This document shows, one piece after another, positions 17,239 to 26,503 of a stretch of DNA of 64,000 nucleotides. A program made the position numbers and the translations under genes. The notes beneath the pieces are model-generated. The model was not told where the DNA came from. It did no database searches and saw nothing but the letters and a program-made list of their open reading frames with translations. Where the stretch lies: the NCBI GenBank assembly GCA_050953105.1, contig JBMNMA010000004.1, positions 310,001 to 374,000 of the forward strand. The letters run 5' to 3'. This DNA is from UBA1206 sp050953105. Lineage in GTDB: Bacteria; Bacillota; Clostridia; Oscillospirales; CAG-382. Numbering within the stretch: the first letter of the stretch is position 1; each line of letters begins with the position of its first letter.

Positions 17239-17958
17239 ATGTCAGGACATTCCAAATGGAACAATATAAAGCATAAAAAAGAAAAGGCCGACGCAAAGCG
17301 TGGGGCGATTTTCACCAAAATCGGCAAGGAAATGGCCATTGCCATAAGAGAAGGCGGCCCGGATCCTGCCACCAACTCAAGGCTTGAGGCACTTATCGCA
17401 AAAGCAAAGGAAAACAACGTACCGAATGATAATATTGAGCGTATTATCAAAAAAGCCTCCGGCGCCGACGCCACCCAGTATGAAGTGGTATATTACGAAG
17501 GCTACGGCATAGGGGGCGTGGCGGTGATAGTGGAAACCACCACCGACAACCGTAACCGCACCGCTGCCGATATACGCCATTATTTTGACAAATACGGCGG
17601 CAACATGGGTACAACCGGCTGCGTTTCCTTTCTGTTTTCCGACAAAGGTGTTATCGTAATAGAAGCCGAAAATGTAAAAGACGAAGAAAAGCTTATGGAA
17701 GACGCCCTTGAATGCGGCGCCGACGACATAACCACCGAGGAGGATTCCTTTGTAATCTACACCGATCCCAAAGACGTGGACGAGGTAGCAAAGGGGTTAA
17801 AGGCAAAAGGGTATGAGCTGTTTTCGGCAGAAATCGAGAAAATCCCCTCCACATACGTTACCCTTACCGACTCCGAGCAGCTCGAAAAATTTGAAAAAAT
17901 GATTGAACTGATGGAAGACAACGACGACGTTCAGAATGTCTGGCATAATCTTGAATAA
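17239..17958 (+). CDS. YebC/PmpR family protein
   Basis: 239 residues beginning MSGHSKWNNIKHKK, the family hallmark; three-domain TACO1/YebC fold. Members have been described as DNA-binding regulators and, more recently, as translation factors that relieve proline-rich stalling; which applies here is unknown. CGGAGGAT lies 6 nt before ATG 17239. It is co-oriented with argS (15-nt gap), consistent with a translation role. Confidence 0.95.
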   Translation: MSGHSKWNNIKHKKEKADAKRGAIFTKIGKEMAIAIREGGPDPATNSRLEALIAKAKENNVPNDNIERIIKKASGADATQYEVVYYEGYGIGGVAVIVETTTDNRNRTAADIRHYFDKYGGNMGTTGCVSFLFSDKGVIVIEAENVKDEEKLMEDALECGADDITTEEDSFVIYTDPKDVDEVAKGLKAKGYELFSAEIEKIPSTYVTLTDSEQLEKFEKMIELMEDNDDVQNVWHNLE

Positions 17959-17975
17959 GATAACTTGGTGGTAAT

Positions 17976-18356
17976 ATGAATTGCATTAACTGCGATAAAT
18001 CAATCCCCGACGGTAAACAGGAATGTCCATATTGCGGCACCACCCAAAGACAGGTGCCAAAGGAAGAGTCAAAAAGCAGGTATAACATATTTTCGGCAGC
18101 AAGCTTTTTAGTATCACTTATAGGACTTGCCGTTTATGCCATAATTTGCGGTATTGTCAGCATGGCCCTTGCCGGAATTGCTTATTACCTGTATGACCAA
18201 AAAGACAAATATACCAAAGCCCCCATATATTCAAGTGCTGGAAAAGGATTTATGATAGCCGGCTTTATAATCGGCATTATAGAGCTTGTGTTCGGCACCA
18301 GCAACATACATCAAAACGCTTTTTTTGAACAACTGCTTCATTATTTCCACTGGTAA
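17976..18356 (+). CDS. zinc-ribbon membrane protein of unknown function
   Basis: 126 residues. An N-terminal zinc ribbon, CxxC...CPYC (NCINCDKS and ECPYCGTT), precedes two or three hydrophobic segments (about 38-70 and 88-106). The C-terminus (FFEQLLHYFHW) is aromatic. It resembles the broad DUF4190-like group of zinc-ribbon plus two-TM proteins in Firmicutes; no function is known. It lies 17 nt after yebC and ends at a strong terminator, so it is the last gene of the argS unit. Confidence 0.8.
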   Translation: MNCINCDKSIPDGKQECPYCGTTQRQVPKEESKSRYNIFSAASFLVSLIGLAVYAIICGIVSMALAGIAYYLYDQKDKYTKAPIYSSAGKGFMIAGFIIGIIELVFGTSNIHQNAFFEQLLHYFHW

Positions 18357-18367
18357 TAAACAAAGAA

Positions 18368-18396
18368 ATACCGCCGTTTTTGCGGCGGTATCTTTT
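18368..18396. terminator. terminator after the argS unit
   Basis: ATACCGCCG (18368-18376), loop TTTTTG, CGGCGGTAT (18383-18391), then CTTTTT. The stem is perfect over 9 bp. It lies between convergent genes and could also stop the minus-strand gene at 18413. Confidence 0.9.
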
Positions 18397-18412
18397 TATG
18401 TTTTTTTATAAT

Positions 18413-19228
18413 TTATCTTCTTTTAAGCACTACTGCGCCGGCAAGGACTATCACCGAAACTATGGCAAGGGCAACAATGCCGCTGTCGCCGGTGGGGACG
18501 GTGCCGCCCTGGCTTTGCTCAGAAGAGGTGGAAGGCTGGCTGGGGGCTTCGCTGGCGGGCTCGGAAGTATCTTCGCTTACAACGGAGGATTCGTCAGGCT
18601 CGGTGGATGTTTCTTCGGTGGAGCTTTCTCCGCCCGATCCCACATCAAGTCCGTAAACTGCAATTTCGCTTGACCACAGGAATGCGCCGGCAAGGGCAAA
18701 TTCAACCTTAACATATCTGGCGTTAACGGTTTCGTCCAAAGTTATTGTAAGGGGACGATACTGCCAGCCGTCTTTGTCGGTCATTTCGCCTGAAAATTCA
18801 CCGACTTTACCGAAATCTCCGCCATCTTCGGAAAGATATAATGAAACAGTCGCATTAGCCGGATTGGGAATTGCCCAGGATTCTAACCCGTACAACTCGG
18901 TGGCCACGTGTTTTATAGCTTTAACTTCTCCAAGGTCAATGGTTATGGATTGGTTGGCGCCTTGATAACAGCCTATGGCATCGCCTCCGCCGTTGGGAGC
19001 CCAAATACCGTCGGTAAACTTGCCAATGGGCTGTTCGTCTGTACCAGTGTCGGTCCATGTGGGGTTGTCATAGACAGATCCGGTGGAGGTATAGGGCTTA
19101 TTAAGCGAGATGTTGGGATAATTTACGCCGCCATCGGTAAACACGTCTTCTTCATCAGCCGCAACAGCCGTTTGAAATACAAGGGCTATAAGTAAAAAGA
19201 CAAGCAAAAACAATACTGTTTTTTTCAT
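18413..19228 (-). CDS. secreted discoidin-like protein with PTGD C-terminal anchor
   Basis: 271 residues. A signal peptide (1-23) is followed by an F5/8-type-C (discoidin/CBM32-like) fold at about 35-200, recognisable by NISLNKPYTSTG, FTDG and ARYVKVEFAL. A Ser/Thr/Glu-rich linker (about 200-240) leads to a tail of PTGDSG, a hydrophobic span and KRR. The tail is almost the same as in the neighbouring 442-residue protein. It resembles sortase signals of gut Clostridia (NPxTGD) but lacks the x residue and the leading Leu/Asn, so it may be a sorting signal or simply a membrane anchor. No catalytic domain; likely a surface glycan binder. Confidence 0.85.
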   Translation of the reverse strand: MKKTVLFLLVFLLIALVFQTAVAADEEDVFTDGGVNYPNISLNKPYTSTGSVYDNPTWTDTGTDEQPIGKFTDGIWAPNGGGDAIGCYQGANQSITIDLGEVKAIKHVATELYGLESWAIPNPANATVSLYLSEDGGDFGKVGEFSGEMTDKDGWQYRPLTITLDETVNARYVKVEFALAGAFLWSSEIAVYGLDVGSGGESSTEETSTEPDESSVVSEDTSEPASEAPSQPSTSSEQSQGGTVPTGDSGIVALAIVSVIVLAGAVVLKRR

Positions 19229-19258
19229 ATATTAACCTCCATTTGATAAATCTGAACA

Positions 19259-19287
19259 ATTATACCATAAAAGCTAATAAAAGGGAA
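19259..19287 (-). promoter_or_regulatory. promoter of the 271-residue surface protein
   Basis: Minus-strand TATAAT (19264-19259) preceded by TGG (extended -10); the -35 position (TTCCCT at 17 nt) is poor. The start codon is about 25 nt beyond the expected transcription start. Confidence 0.5.
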
Positions 19288-19348
19288 GGGGTTTATGAAA
19301 TATTTTTGTCAAAATTAAAAAAATTTTTTATCAACTGTATCTTTATAT

Positions 19349-19378
19349 AAAAAATACCGCTGCGGTTTACCGCAGCGG
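19349..19378 (-). terminator. terminator of the 442-residue surface protein
   Basis: Perfect 9-bp stem CCGCTGCGG/CCGCAGCGG (19357-19365 and 19370-19378) with a TAAA loop on the minus strand, followed by TATTTTTT. The plus side also has CTTTTTT. Confidence 0.88.
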
Positions 19379-19398
19379 CTTTTTTACATTTCAATGAA

Positions 19399-20727
19399 TT
19401 ATCTTCTCTTAACAACAACTGCGCCGGCAAGGGCGATAACAGATATAATTGCAAGAGCAACAAGACCGTTGTCGCCGGTGGGGGCGGTGCCGCCTTGGCT
19501 GGTTTCGGATTGGCTGGTCGGTGTGGAGGTTTTGCTTTCATCTTCGGATTCGTCTATGTCAATAAAGTCGGCTTCGATGATTTCGATTTCATTGATCATA
19601 AGGAAAACGCCGTTAGCTTTCCAGCAGATCTGAACCTTCACATAGCGGGAGGCGGTGGACTCGAAATCCTTTTCGGCCCAGTAAATGGTGCCGGGGTCGC
19701 CAAGGAGGAGGTCGCCTGCTTCTGTCCAGTCAGTGCCGTTGTCAGAGTAGGAAACAAGTATCATGTCAGGAGAGGCTATGCCTGATGTACCGTTGCCGTC
19801 CCAAACATTCACACGGACTTGGTTCCAATTTTTGACTGTGCCGAAGTCGAAGACCACGGTGCCTACACTGTATTCGATACCTTCGATTGTTAAACGTTCG
19901 GTATTTTGTGCGTCGGGGTTGCTGGGGTTGTAGTAGAAGGCATACCAGTCACCGGTATATGCTCCTTGGTCAAGGGCAACGCCGTCGTTAAGAGAGGCGG
20001 TGTATGCACCGAAACCGGCGGGGTATGTAGCGGTGGCATTTTTTGCCAGATTGCCCTTGGAGCCGGCTTCGGGAACAACAACGTCCCAAGCGGTGCCTTG
20101 GTTTTCGGAAGTCATGTTGGAGCTTACAATTTCAGCATCGGTTTCGGGATCAAGACCGGTGGAAAAGCCTCTTGACCAAACGGGGGTGCCGCCGTCGTCG
20201 CTTATAAGTATGGAGGAAACCTTAATTGTACCGGTGGCATGCCAGAAGCCTATGCCTACGGTTACCATACCAACCTGGTTGGCTGTGGTGCCGGTTTTTT
20301 GAACGTTTGTTCCGCCGCCGTAAGTAACTTCATAGGGATTGAATTCAAAGGAGTATTCCGCCCATGCACCTATTGAGGCGCCTTCTTCTTTTTGGGTGGC
20401 GAAATCCTTAAAGTTTATAAGGTAAGAGAAATCGTCGTACTTGGTGTCATCATAATAAGAGTAGTAGTTAACGTAAACCGCGCCGTCGGATTCAGCGTTG
20501 ATATCTTCGCCGAAATAAACATAAGCGCGGACCTTGTAGGTTTTGTTTTGGAATTTGGAGCCGTCAACTTTAAAGATTATGTAGGGAGCTGAGTCTTGCG
20601 ATTCTGCCTTTAACCAGAGATAGGATGAGGGGCCTTCATCCGCATCGCCCTCTTCAGCGTTAATAAAGAGAACGCCTAAAGAGAGGATAAGAGCGAAGGC
20701 AAGCATAAGGGATAAAAGCTTTTTCAT
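19399..20727 (-). CDS. secreted two-domain carbohydrate-binding-like protein with PTGD anchor
   Basis: 442 residues. The signal peptide starts at ATG 20727 (MKKLLSLMLAF), 10 nt after GGAGG; the in-frame ATG at 20736 abuts that site and is less likely. About 30-180 is a beta-sandwich without clear relatives (YKVRAYVYFG, EYSFEFNP). About 205-370 is an F5/8-type-C domain (NLAKNATATYP, SRYVKVQI, FLMINEIEI). An acidic/Ser linker is followed by APTGDNG, a 20-residue hydrophobic span and KRR. The tail is a paralogue of that in the next gene. No active-site motif was recognised; glycan adhesion is the likeliest role. Confidence 0.85.
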   Translation of the reverse strand: MKKLLSLMLAFALILSLGVLFINAEEGDADEGPSSYLWLKAESQDSAPYIIFKVDGSKFQNKTYKVRAYVYFGEDINAESDGAVYVNYYSYYDDTKYDDFSYLINFKDFATQKEEGASIGAWAEYSFEFNPYEVTYGGGTNVQKTGTTANQVGMVTVGIGFWHATGTIKVSSILISDDGGTPVWSRGFSTGLDPETDAEIVSSNMTSENQGTAWDVVVPEAGSKGNLAKNATATYPAGFGAYTASLNDGVALDQGAYTGDWYAFYYNPSNPDAQNTERLTIEGIEYSVGTVVFDFGTVKNWNQVRVNVWDGNGTSGIASPDMILVSYSDNGTDWTEAGDLLLGDPGTIYWAEKDFESTASRYVKVQICWKANGVFLMINEIEIIEADFIDIDESEDESKTSTPTSQSETSQGGTAPTGDNGLVALAIISVIALAGAVVVKRR

Positions 20728-20766
20728 GTGCGCCATACCTCCAAAATAAAATAATTATCTAGGTAA

Positions 20767-20795
20767 AGCATACCATAAAACCAAATCAATGTCAA
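20767..20795 (-). promoter_or_regulatory. promoter of the 442-residue surface protein
   Basis: Minus strand TTGACA (20795-20790), 17-nt spacer, TATGCT (20772-20767), about 40 nt before the start codon. Confidence 0.75.
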
Positions 20796-20854
20796 TAGAA
20801 TATTTACAAATAAAGCACAATTTCACACAAAAATATTAACATACAAGCAATGTT

Positions 20855-20897
20855 TAGTATTAAATAAAAGCGGATTGCCTAATCGGCAACCCGCTTT
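20855..20897 (-). terminator. terminator of the malic enzyme-mutSL-tgt unit
   Basis: The arms 20885-20897 and 20867-20879 form a 13-bp stem with one G:U pair and loop GATTA, then TTTATTT on the minus strand. The tgt stop codon lies inside the hairpin. Confidence 0.78.
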
Positions 20898-22021
20898 CCC
20901 AATATTTCTATATTTTCTTTTTTAAACGCGTTAAAGGTGGAATTGTCGATATGCCACCTTATCTTTTCCATAAAGGTGTTGTAAAAATAAAGGTTATGGT
21001 AGACACACAGCCTCATGGCAAGCATCTCCTTTGCCTTAAACAGATGGCGGACATAAGCCCTTGAATGGTGCTTGCACACCTCGCAGCCGCAGTCCTCGTC
21101 AAAGGGCCTGTCGTCGGTCATGTACTTGTTGTTGTTTAAATTGATTATACCCTTAGAAGTGAAAAGATGCCCATGCCTTGCGTTGCGGGAGGGAAGCACG
21201 CAGTCGAAAAAGTCAACCCCCCGGTCCACCGCTTCAAGAATATCCACCGGTGTCCCCACCCCCATAAGATAGCGGGGCTTGTCGGCAAACATATGTGGTT
21301 CGGTTTCCTCGATTACCTCATACATTTTTGCGTTGGGTTCACCCACCGCCAGTCCGCCTATGGCATAGCCGGGAAGGTCAAGCTCGTTTATATGCTTAAT
21401 ATGCTCAATGCGTAAATCTTTGTAAACTCCCCCCTGATTTATGCCGAAAAGGAGCTGATCTTTGTTTAGCGTGTCATCAAGGGCATTTAACTTTTTCATT
21501 TCATCAACGCAGCGGTAAAGCCACCGGGTTGTTCTTTCACATGACTTTTTTATATAGGAATATTCCGCCACCGAGGAGGGACATTCGTCAAAGGCCATGG
21601 CAATGGTTGAGGCAAGACGGGATTGTATCTGCATCGACACTTCCGGGGACATGAATATCTTTGCCCCGTCCACATGGGACTGGAAAGCCACCCCTTCTTC
21701 GGTAATATTCCTTAAGCTTGAAAGGGAAAAGACCTGAAATCCCCCCGAATCGGTAAGGACAGGGCCTTCCCAGCCGGTAAACTTGCGTATTCCGCCCAAG
21801 GTATTAACCACCTTTTCGCCGGGGCGGACATGAAGGTGATAGGTATTTGAAAGCATAACCTGACATCTGGTTTCTTTCAAGTCAAATGCCGAAATGCCCC
21901 CCTTAATTGCCGCCGAGGTGGCCACGTTCATAAACACCGGGGTTTGAATAACGCCGTGGACCGTTTCAAACTGCCCCCGACGGGCTCTGCCTTCTGTTTT
22001 GAGTAATTTAAATTCAGCCAT
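20879..22021 (-). CDS. tgt: tRNA-guanine transglycosylase
   Basis: Exchanges guanine-34 for preQ1 in tRNAs with GUN anticodons, a step in queuosine synthesis. 380 residues from ATG 22021 (MAEFKLL), one base after the mutL stop; an upstream TTG at 22039 would overlap mutL and adds nothing conserved. VLTDSGGFQVFSLS, the DECPS catalytic region, GGLAVGEP and the zinc site (CGCEVCKHHSRAY, with His later) are all present. It is the last gene of the leftward unit and ends in a terminator. Confidence 0.96.
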   Translation of the reverse strand: MAEFKLLKTEGRARRGQFETVHGVIQTPVFMNVATSAAIKGGISAFDLKETRCQVMLSNTYHLHVRPGEKVVNTLGGIRKFTGWEGPVLTDSGGFQVFSLSSLRNITEEGVAFQSHVDGAKIFMSPEVSMQIQSRLASTIAMAFDECPSSVAEYSYIKKSCERTTRWLYRCVDEMKKLNALDDTLNKDQLLFGINQGGVYKDLRIEHIKHINELDLPGYAIGGLAVGEPNAKMYEVIEETEPHMFADKPRYLMGVGTPVDILEAVDRGVDFFDCVLPSRNARHGHLFTSKGIINLNNNKYMTDDRPFDEDCGCEVCKHHSRAYVRHLFKAKEMLAMRLCVYHNLYFYNTFMEKIRWHIDNSTFNAFKKENIEILGKRVAD

Positions 22022-22022
22022 C

Positions 22023-23822
22023 CTAATTCTGCCTGTCAAAGTATTTACTAATTTCCCCCCGGGAAAATTCCTTTATAAAGGGCCTGCCGTGGGGACAGTA
22101 TTTGAGTTTAAGTTCCAAAATATTTTTAATTATATATTCGTTGTCAATTTCGTTTGTTTTTTCTCCGGCTTTTACAGCGGCCTTGCAGGCAAGGGTAAAC
22201 AATGCCTTGTCCACCTTATCCTCAAATTTTACCGCCGAATTTTCCGCAAGGTCCTTTGCAAAGCCTTCGAGAATCTGGGAAACACCGTCAATCTTTCCCA
22301 AAGCTGCGGGAACCTCCCTTACCGCCACCGTTGACGGGCCGAATTCTTCTATAACAAAGCCGAACTGGTTTAAATAGTCGGAATTTTTAAGCAAGGTTTC
22401 CACCTCCGACGGGGAAAGGGTAACGGTGACCGGGAAAAGCAGCGTCTGGGGGGACACCTGCTTTGTATCCTTAAGACGCTCGTATAATATCCGCTCGTGG
22501 GCGGCATGCTTGTCCACTATTATGATTTTGTCCCTGCATTCGGCAAAAATATATAGGTTATATGCTTCTCCGATGATTTTAAATTCCGGCGTTGTTTCAA
22601 GGCTTTTCTGAATGGGCAACTCATATTCAAATTCGGTTATAACGGGAATATCCAAAGCAAACGGACTTCTTACCTCTACCTCCGGCGAATTGTCAATGCT
22701 TATGTGGGATATTTCGCTATCCATTATCTTTGGGGAAAACACATCGTAGCCGGTAGTGTTCTCCTTTTCTATAAATGGGGTATATGACTGCCTTTCGGTG
22801 AAATTATGCTTTATTTCAGGTGTTTTTCTTTCTTCTATCTTTGGCGCAAGCACCGACTTAACAGCATAGTAAACGGCGGAAAACACCTTTTTTTCGTCGG
22901 CAAACTTTACCTCTGTCTTTGCCGGATGAACGTTTACATCCACATCGTTATAGTCAACCCCGATATTTAACACCGCCGCAGGATATTTGCCGCTTGGGAT
23001 ATATGACCGGTATGCCTCCTCAAGGGCGGCCTGGATGGTTCTTGACTTGATATATCTGCCGTTTATGTAAAAAGACTGCATATTCCTTGTTCCCCGGGGA
23101 AATTCGGGGGAGGAAATAAATCCTTCCACGGTAATGCCGTCAAGGGTGTAGTTTACCGGGTTAAAGGTTTTGGCGGTCTGGCTGCCGTATATGGCGTATA
23201 TTACCGAATACAGCTTTCCGTCACCGGAGGTACGGAATTTAAGTGAATCGTCGGAATATACAGAAAAGGAAATTTCGGGGTGGCCAAGGGCAAGCCTTTC
23301 GCAGACGGATATGCAAAAGGCCGCTTCGGCGGTATCCTTTTTCATAAATTTCCGCCTTGCGGGAACGTTATAAAACAAATCGTCAATGGTTACGGTGGTG
23401 CCGTCGGGACAGCCTTCCTCATAAAGCTCAACCCCTGTTTCGTCGGAAACAAGACGGGAGCCCATGCTTTCAACCCGGGTTTTGGATATTATCTCAAGCC
23501 GGCTGACCGCCGCTGCGGCGGCAAGGGCCTCTCCCCTGAACCCTAAGGTCTTAACCCCGTTTATGTCATAACCCGACTTTATTTTTGATGTTGCGTGGCG
23601 ATACAGGGTTTTAGGCAAATCCTCCCGGAGTATGCCCTCCCCGTCGTCGTTAACCCTTATCCGGCTGTTGCCCCCGTTTTTAAGGTAAACCGATATGTTT
23701 CTGGCACCTGCGTCTATGGAGTTTTCAATAAGCTCCTTTAATGCGGAGCCGGGGCGGTCAACAACCTCCCCTGCCGCAATCATATTGGAGGAGGTTTCGT
23801 CAAGAATATTAATCTTTCCCAT
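22023..23822 (-). CDS. mutL: DNA mismatch repair protein MutL
   Basis: 599 residues. The GHKL ATPase domain (ELIENSIDAG, NDDGEG, TLGFRGEAL) occupies about 1-330, followed by a variable linker and a C-terminal dimerisation/endonuclease domain. The endonuclease metal motif appears as DKHAAHERILYERL, with Lys where Gln is usual, and the companion CPHGRP motif is present. This fits a nicking MutL in a bacterium without MutH. It lies 5 nt after mutS in the same unit. Confidence 0.96.
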   Translation of the reverse strand: MGKINILDETSSNMIAAGEVVDRPGSALKELIENSIDAGARNISVYLKNGGNSRIRVNDDGEGILREDLPKTLYRHATSKIKSGYDINGVKTLGFRGEALAAAAAVSRLEIISKTRVESMGSRLVSDETGVELYEEGCPDGTTVTIDDLFYNVPARRKFMKKDTAEAAFCISVCERLALGHPEISFSVYSDDSLKFRTSGDGKLYSVIYAIYGSQTAKTFNPVNYTLDGITVEGFISSPEFPRGTRNMQSFYINGRYIKSRTIQAALEEAYRSYIPSGKYPAAVLNIGVDYNDVDVNVHPAKTEVKFADEKKVFSAVYYAVKSVLAPKIEERKTPEIKHNFTERQSYTPFIEKENTTGYDVFSPKIMDSEISHISIDNSPEVEVRSPFALDIPVITEFEYELPIQKSLETTPEFKIIGEAYNLYIFAECRDKIIIVDKHAAHERILYERLKDTKQVSPQTLLFPVTVTLSPSEVETLLKNSDYLNQFGFVIEEFGPSTVAVREVPAALGKIDGVSQILEGFAKDLAENSAVKFEDKVDKALFTLACKAAVKAGEKTNEIDNEYIIKNILELKLKYCPHGRPFIKEFSRGEISKYFDRQN

Positions 23823-23827
23823 TCAGA

Positions 23828-26401
23828 CTAGCCCCCCTGCTTTAACATGTTTTTCATTTCGTAGAGTATTCCCAGCGCCTCAATGGGGGTAAGGGTGTTA
23901 ATGTCAATACCCCTTAACCTGTCTGCTATCCGAATTGACGCCATATCCTCTAAAGTCATGTTGCCGTTGTCGGTTATTTGCGGTTTTTCCTGCCTGGGGG
24001 ATTCCTCCTCAAGCTGCTTTAAAATTGATTTTGCCTTTGAAACCACTTCTCTTGGGACACCGGCAAGCTGGGCGACTTCGATACCGTAACTGTCGTTTGT
24101 GCCGCCACGGATGATTTTTCTTAAAAATACAATTTCGCTCCCCCGCTTTTTGGCGGCGATATTATAGTTTACAACCCCGGGAATGGTGTTTTCCAGCACC
24201 GTCAGCTCGTGATAATGGGTGGCAAACAGGGTTTTTGCCATTATTTTGCGGTTGGTGTATTCCAGCACCGCCCGGGCAATGGACATACCGTCAAAGGTGG
24301 ATGTTCCCCGGCCTATTTCGTCATAGATTATAAGTGATTTGGAAGTGGCGTTTTTTAGTATATTGGCCACCTCCTTCATTTCCAGCATAAAGGTGGAATC
24401 TCCGCTGGAAAGGTCGTCGCTTGCCCCCACTCGGGTGAAAATTTTGTCCACCACGCCTATCCTTGCCTCGGCAGCCGGCACAAAGGAGCCGATCTGGGCC
24501 ATAAGCACAATTAAGGCAACCTGGCGCATGTAGGTGGATTTACCCGCCATATTGGGGCCGGTTATTATCATTGTCCTTTGTCCCGAACAGTTCATTTCGC
24601 AGTCGTTGGGGACAAAGTATTTGTCAAACATAAATTTTTCAACCACCGGATGCCGCCCGTCTTTTATTGAAATGACATCCGAATAGTCCACCTCGGGGCA
24701 GACATAGTTTGCTTCGTCCGCCACGGCGGCAAGGGAAACAATAGCGTCAATTTGGGCTAAAATATCCGCCGTCTGGCGTATTCTGTCCTTTGATTTTAAT
24801 ATATGCTCTCTAAGCTGGACAAAAAGCTCGTATTCCAGGTTGGCGTCCCGCTCCCGGGCAGAAATAACCCTTGATTCCATTTCCTTAAGCTCCTCGGTTA
24901 CATACCGCTCGCAGTTGGCTAACGTCTGGCGACGGATGTAGGTGTCGGGAACCTGGTTTATAAAGGATTTGGAAACCTCTATGTAATAGCCGAAAACCTT
25001 GTTGTAGCCCACCTTTAGAGTGCGTATTCCCGTTCTTTCCTTTTCGGTCTGCTCGATTTTTGAAATAAAGGCCTTGCCGTCGGTCATCATCTCCCGCAGC
25101 TCGTCAACTGCGCCGGAGGCTCCCGGACGGATGATCCCCCCCTCCCTGAGGGTGGCGGGCGGATCGTCATCTATGGTAGAAAGTATGGACTGTCCTATAT
25201 CCGACAGCAGGTCGAAATCCCTGTATAAATTAATTATAAGCGGGGAATTGAAGGACTTAAGGTTTTCCTTTATGGAAGGTAAAACCGATATGGTGTTGCC
25301 TAAGGCAAGCACGTCCCTGGCGTTGGCGGTGCCGTAGATAAGCCGAGTGAGAAGGCGTTCTATGTCTATAACCTTTTTTAGGCTTTCGGCAATCTCGTTT
25401 CTTACCACCGGCGAACCCACCAGTTCGCCCACTCCGCTCTGTCTTGCCTGAATATCCTTGACGTTAACCAAGGGTTTTTCAATCCACCGTCTTAGCAGTC
25501 TTGCCCCGGCGGAGGTTTTGGTTTTATCAAGCACCCAAAGCAGAGAACCCCGCTTTTCCCGTGTCCGCATGGTTTCGCACAGTTCCAGGTTTCTGCGGGT
25601 GGAGGAATCTATGGCAAGATATTTGTCGGTTTTATAAAAGGTAACCGACTTCATGTATGAAAGGTCGGTTTTCTGGGTTTCCTCCAGGTAGGTCATTAAC
25701 ATCGAAAGGGCAAAGGCCGCCTTTGATGAGGGGTTTACCACCCCTTCGCCGAAGCGTTTTTCAACGTCCTCCCCCACCCTTTCGCCGTTAAGGCTAGATT
25801 CGTCGGCAGGGGTAATTACAGTGTTGAATTTTTTGGAGAAAGAAGACCTGACCTCCTCGGGAACGGCTTTGTTAAATACCAGTTCCGAGGGGTTGAAAGC
25901 CGCAGCCTCGGAGTATAATGCCTCGTTGTCCTCGGCATTTTCAAGCTCGGTAACGTGGAGTTCGCCGGTGGAAACATCGGCAAACACCACACCGTAGCCA
26001 AATCCGTCGTAGTATAACGAGCAGATAAAGTTGTTTTTGCTTTCGTCAAGGCAGGTGGATTCTATAACCGTCCCCGGGGACACCACCCTTACCACGTCCC
26101 GTTTCACAAGCCCCTTGGCGGTGGTTGGGTCTTCCATCTGCTCGCAGATAGCCACCCGGTAGCCCTTTGAAATAAGCCGTGAAAGGTAGTTTTCCACCGC
26201 ATGGTAGGGAATTCCGCACATGGGGGCCCGTTCCTCGGTACCGCAGTCCCGGCCGGTGAGAACAAGCTCCAGCTCCTTGGACACTAATTTAGCGTCGTCA
26301 AAGAACATTTCGTAAAAATCCCCCAGCCTGAACATTAAAATGCAGTCAGGGTGAAGCTTTTTTATTTCAAAATATTGCTTCATCATGGGCGAAAGGGGCA
26401 T
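23828..26401 (-). CDS. mutS: DNA mismatch repair protein MutS
   Basis: 857 residues, standard MutS1 length. The mismatch-reading Phe-x-Glu is in GDFYEMF near residue 30. Walker A is GPNMAGKSTYMRQ, followed by DEIGRGTSTFDG and the ATHYHEL region. AAGGAGG precedes ATG 26401. A 10-bp hairpin with a UUCG loop lies in the 102-nt gap from ricA. Confidence 0.97.
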   Translation of the reverse strand: MPLSPMMKQYFEIKKLHPDCILMFRLGDFYEMFFDDAKLVSKELELVLTGRDCGTEERAPMCGIPYHAVENYLSRLISKGYRVAICEQMEDPTTAKGLVKRDVVRVVSPGTVIESTCLDESKNNFICSLYYDGFGYGVVFADVSTGELHVTELENAEDNEALYSEAAAFNPSELVFNKAVPEEVRSSFSKKFNTVITPADESSLNGERVGEDVEKRFGEGVVNPSSKAAFALSMLMTYLEETQKTDLSYMKSVTFYKTDKYLAIDSSTRRNLELCETMRTREKRGSLLWVLDKTKTSAGARLLRRWIEKPLVNVKDIQARQSGVGELVGSPVVRNEIAESLKKVIDIERLLTRLIYGTANARDVLALGNTISVLPSIKENLKSFNSPLIINLYRDFDLLSDIGQSILSTIDDDPPATLREGGIIRPGASGAVDELREMMTDGKAFISKIEQTEKERTGIRTLKVGYNKVFGYYIEVSKSFINQVPDTYIRRQTLANCERYVTEELKEMESRVISARERDANLEYELFVQLREHILKSKDRIRQTADILAQIDAIVSLAAVADEANYVCPEVDYSDVISIKDGRHPVVEKFMFDKYFVPNDCEMNCSGQRTMIITGPNMAGKSTYMRQVALIVLMAQIGSFVPAAEARIGVVDKIFTRVGASDDLSSGDSTFMLEMKEVANILKNATSKSLIIYDEIGRGTSTFDGMSIARAVLEYTNRKIMAKTLFATHYHELTVLENTIPGVVNYNIAAKKRGSEIVFLRKIIRGGTNDSYGIEVAQLAGVPREVVSKAKSILKQLEEESPRQEKPQITDNGNMTLEDMASIRIADRLRGIDINTLTPIEALGILYEMKNMLKQGG

Positions 26402-26471
26402 AACCTACCTCCTTGATACTTAAACTGTCTTAAAACGGATTATGACCGTCGTCTTTTTCACTTTTGGGACT

Positions 26472-26495
26472 AAATCCGCCCCGAAGGGCGGATTT
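26472..26495 (-). promoter_or_regulatory. UUCG-capped hairpin between ricA and mutS
   Basis: On the minus strand AAATCCGCCC-TTCG-GGGCGGATTT makes a perfect 10-bp stem closed by C(UUCG)G, an extra-stable tetraloop. Only ATTTAG follows, so termination would be weak. It may protect or process the mRNA 3' end of ricA and set mutS expression. Confidence 0.6.
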
Positions 26496-26503
26496 TAATC
26501 AGC

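Noticed and set aside
18413..20727. The two surface proteins as a toxin/contact-inhibition system
   Set aside because: No toxin, repeat array or immunity gene is present; domains are binding-type and the similarity is limited to the tail.
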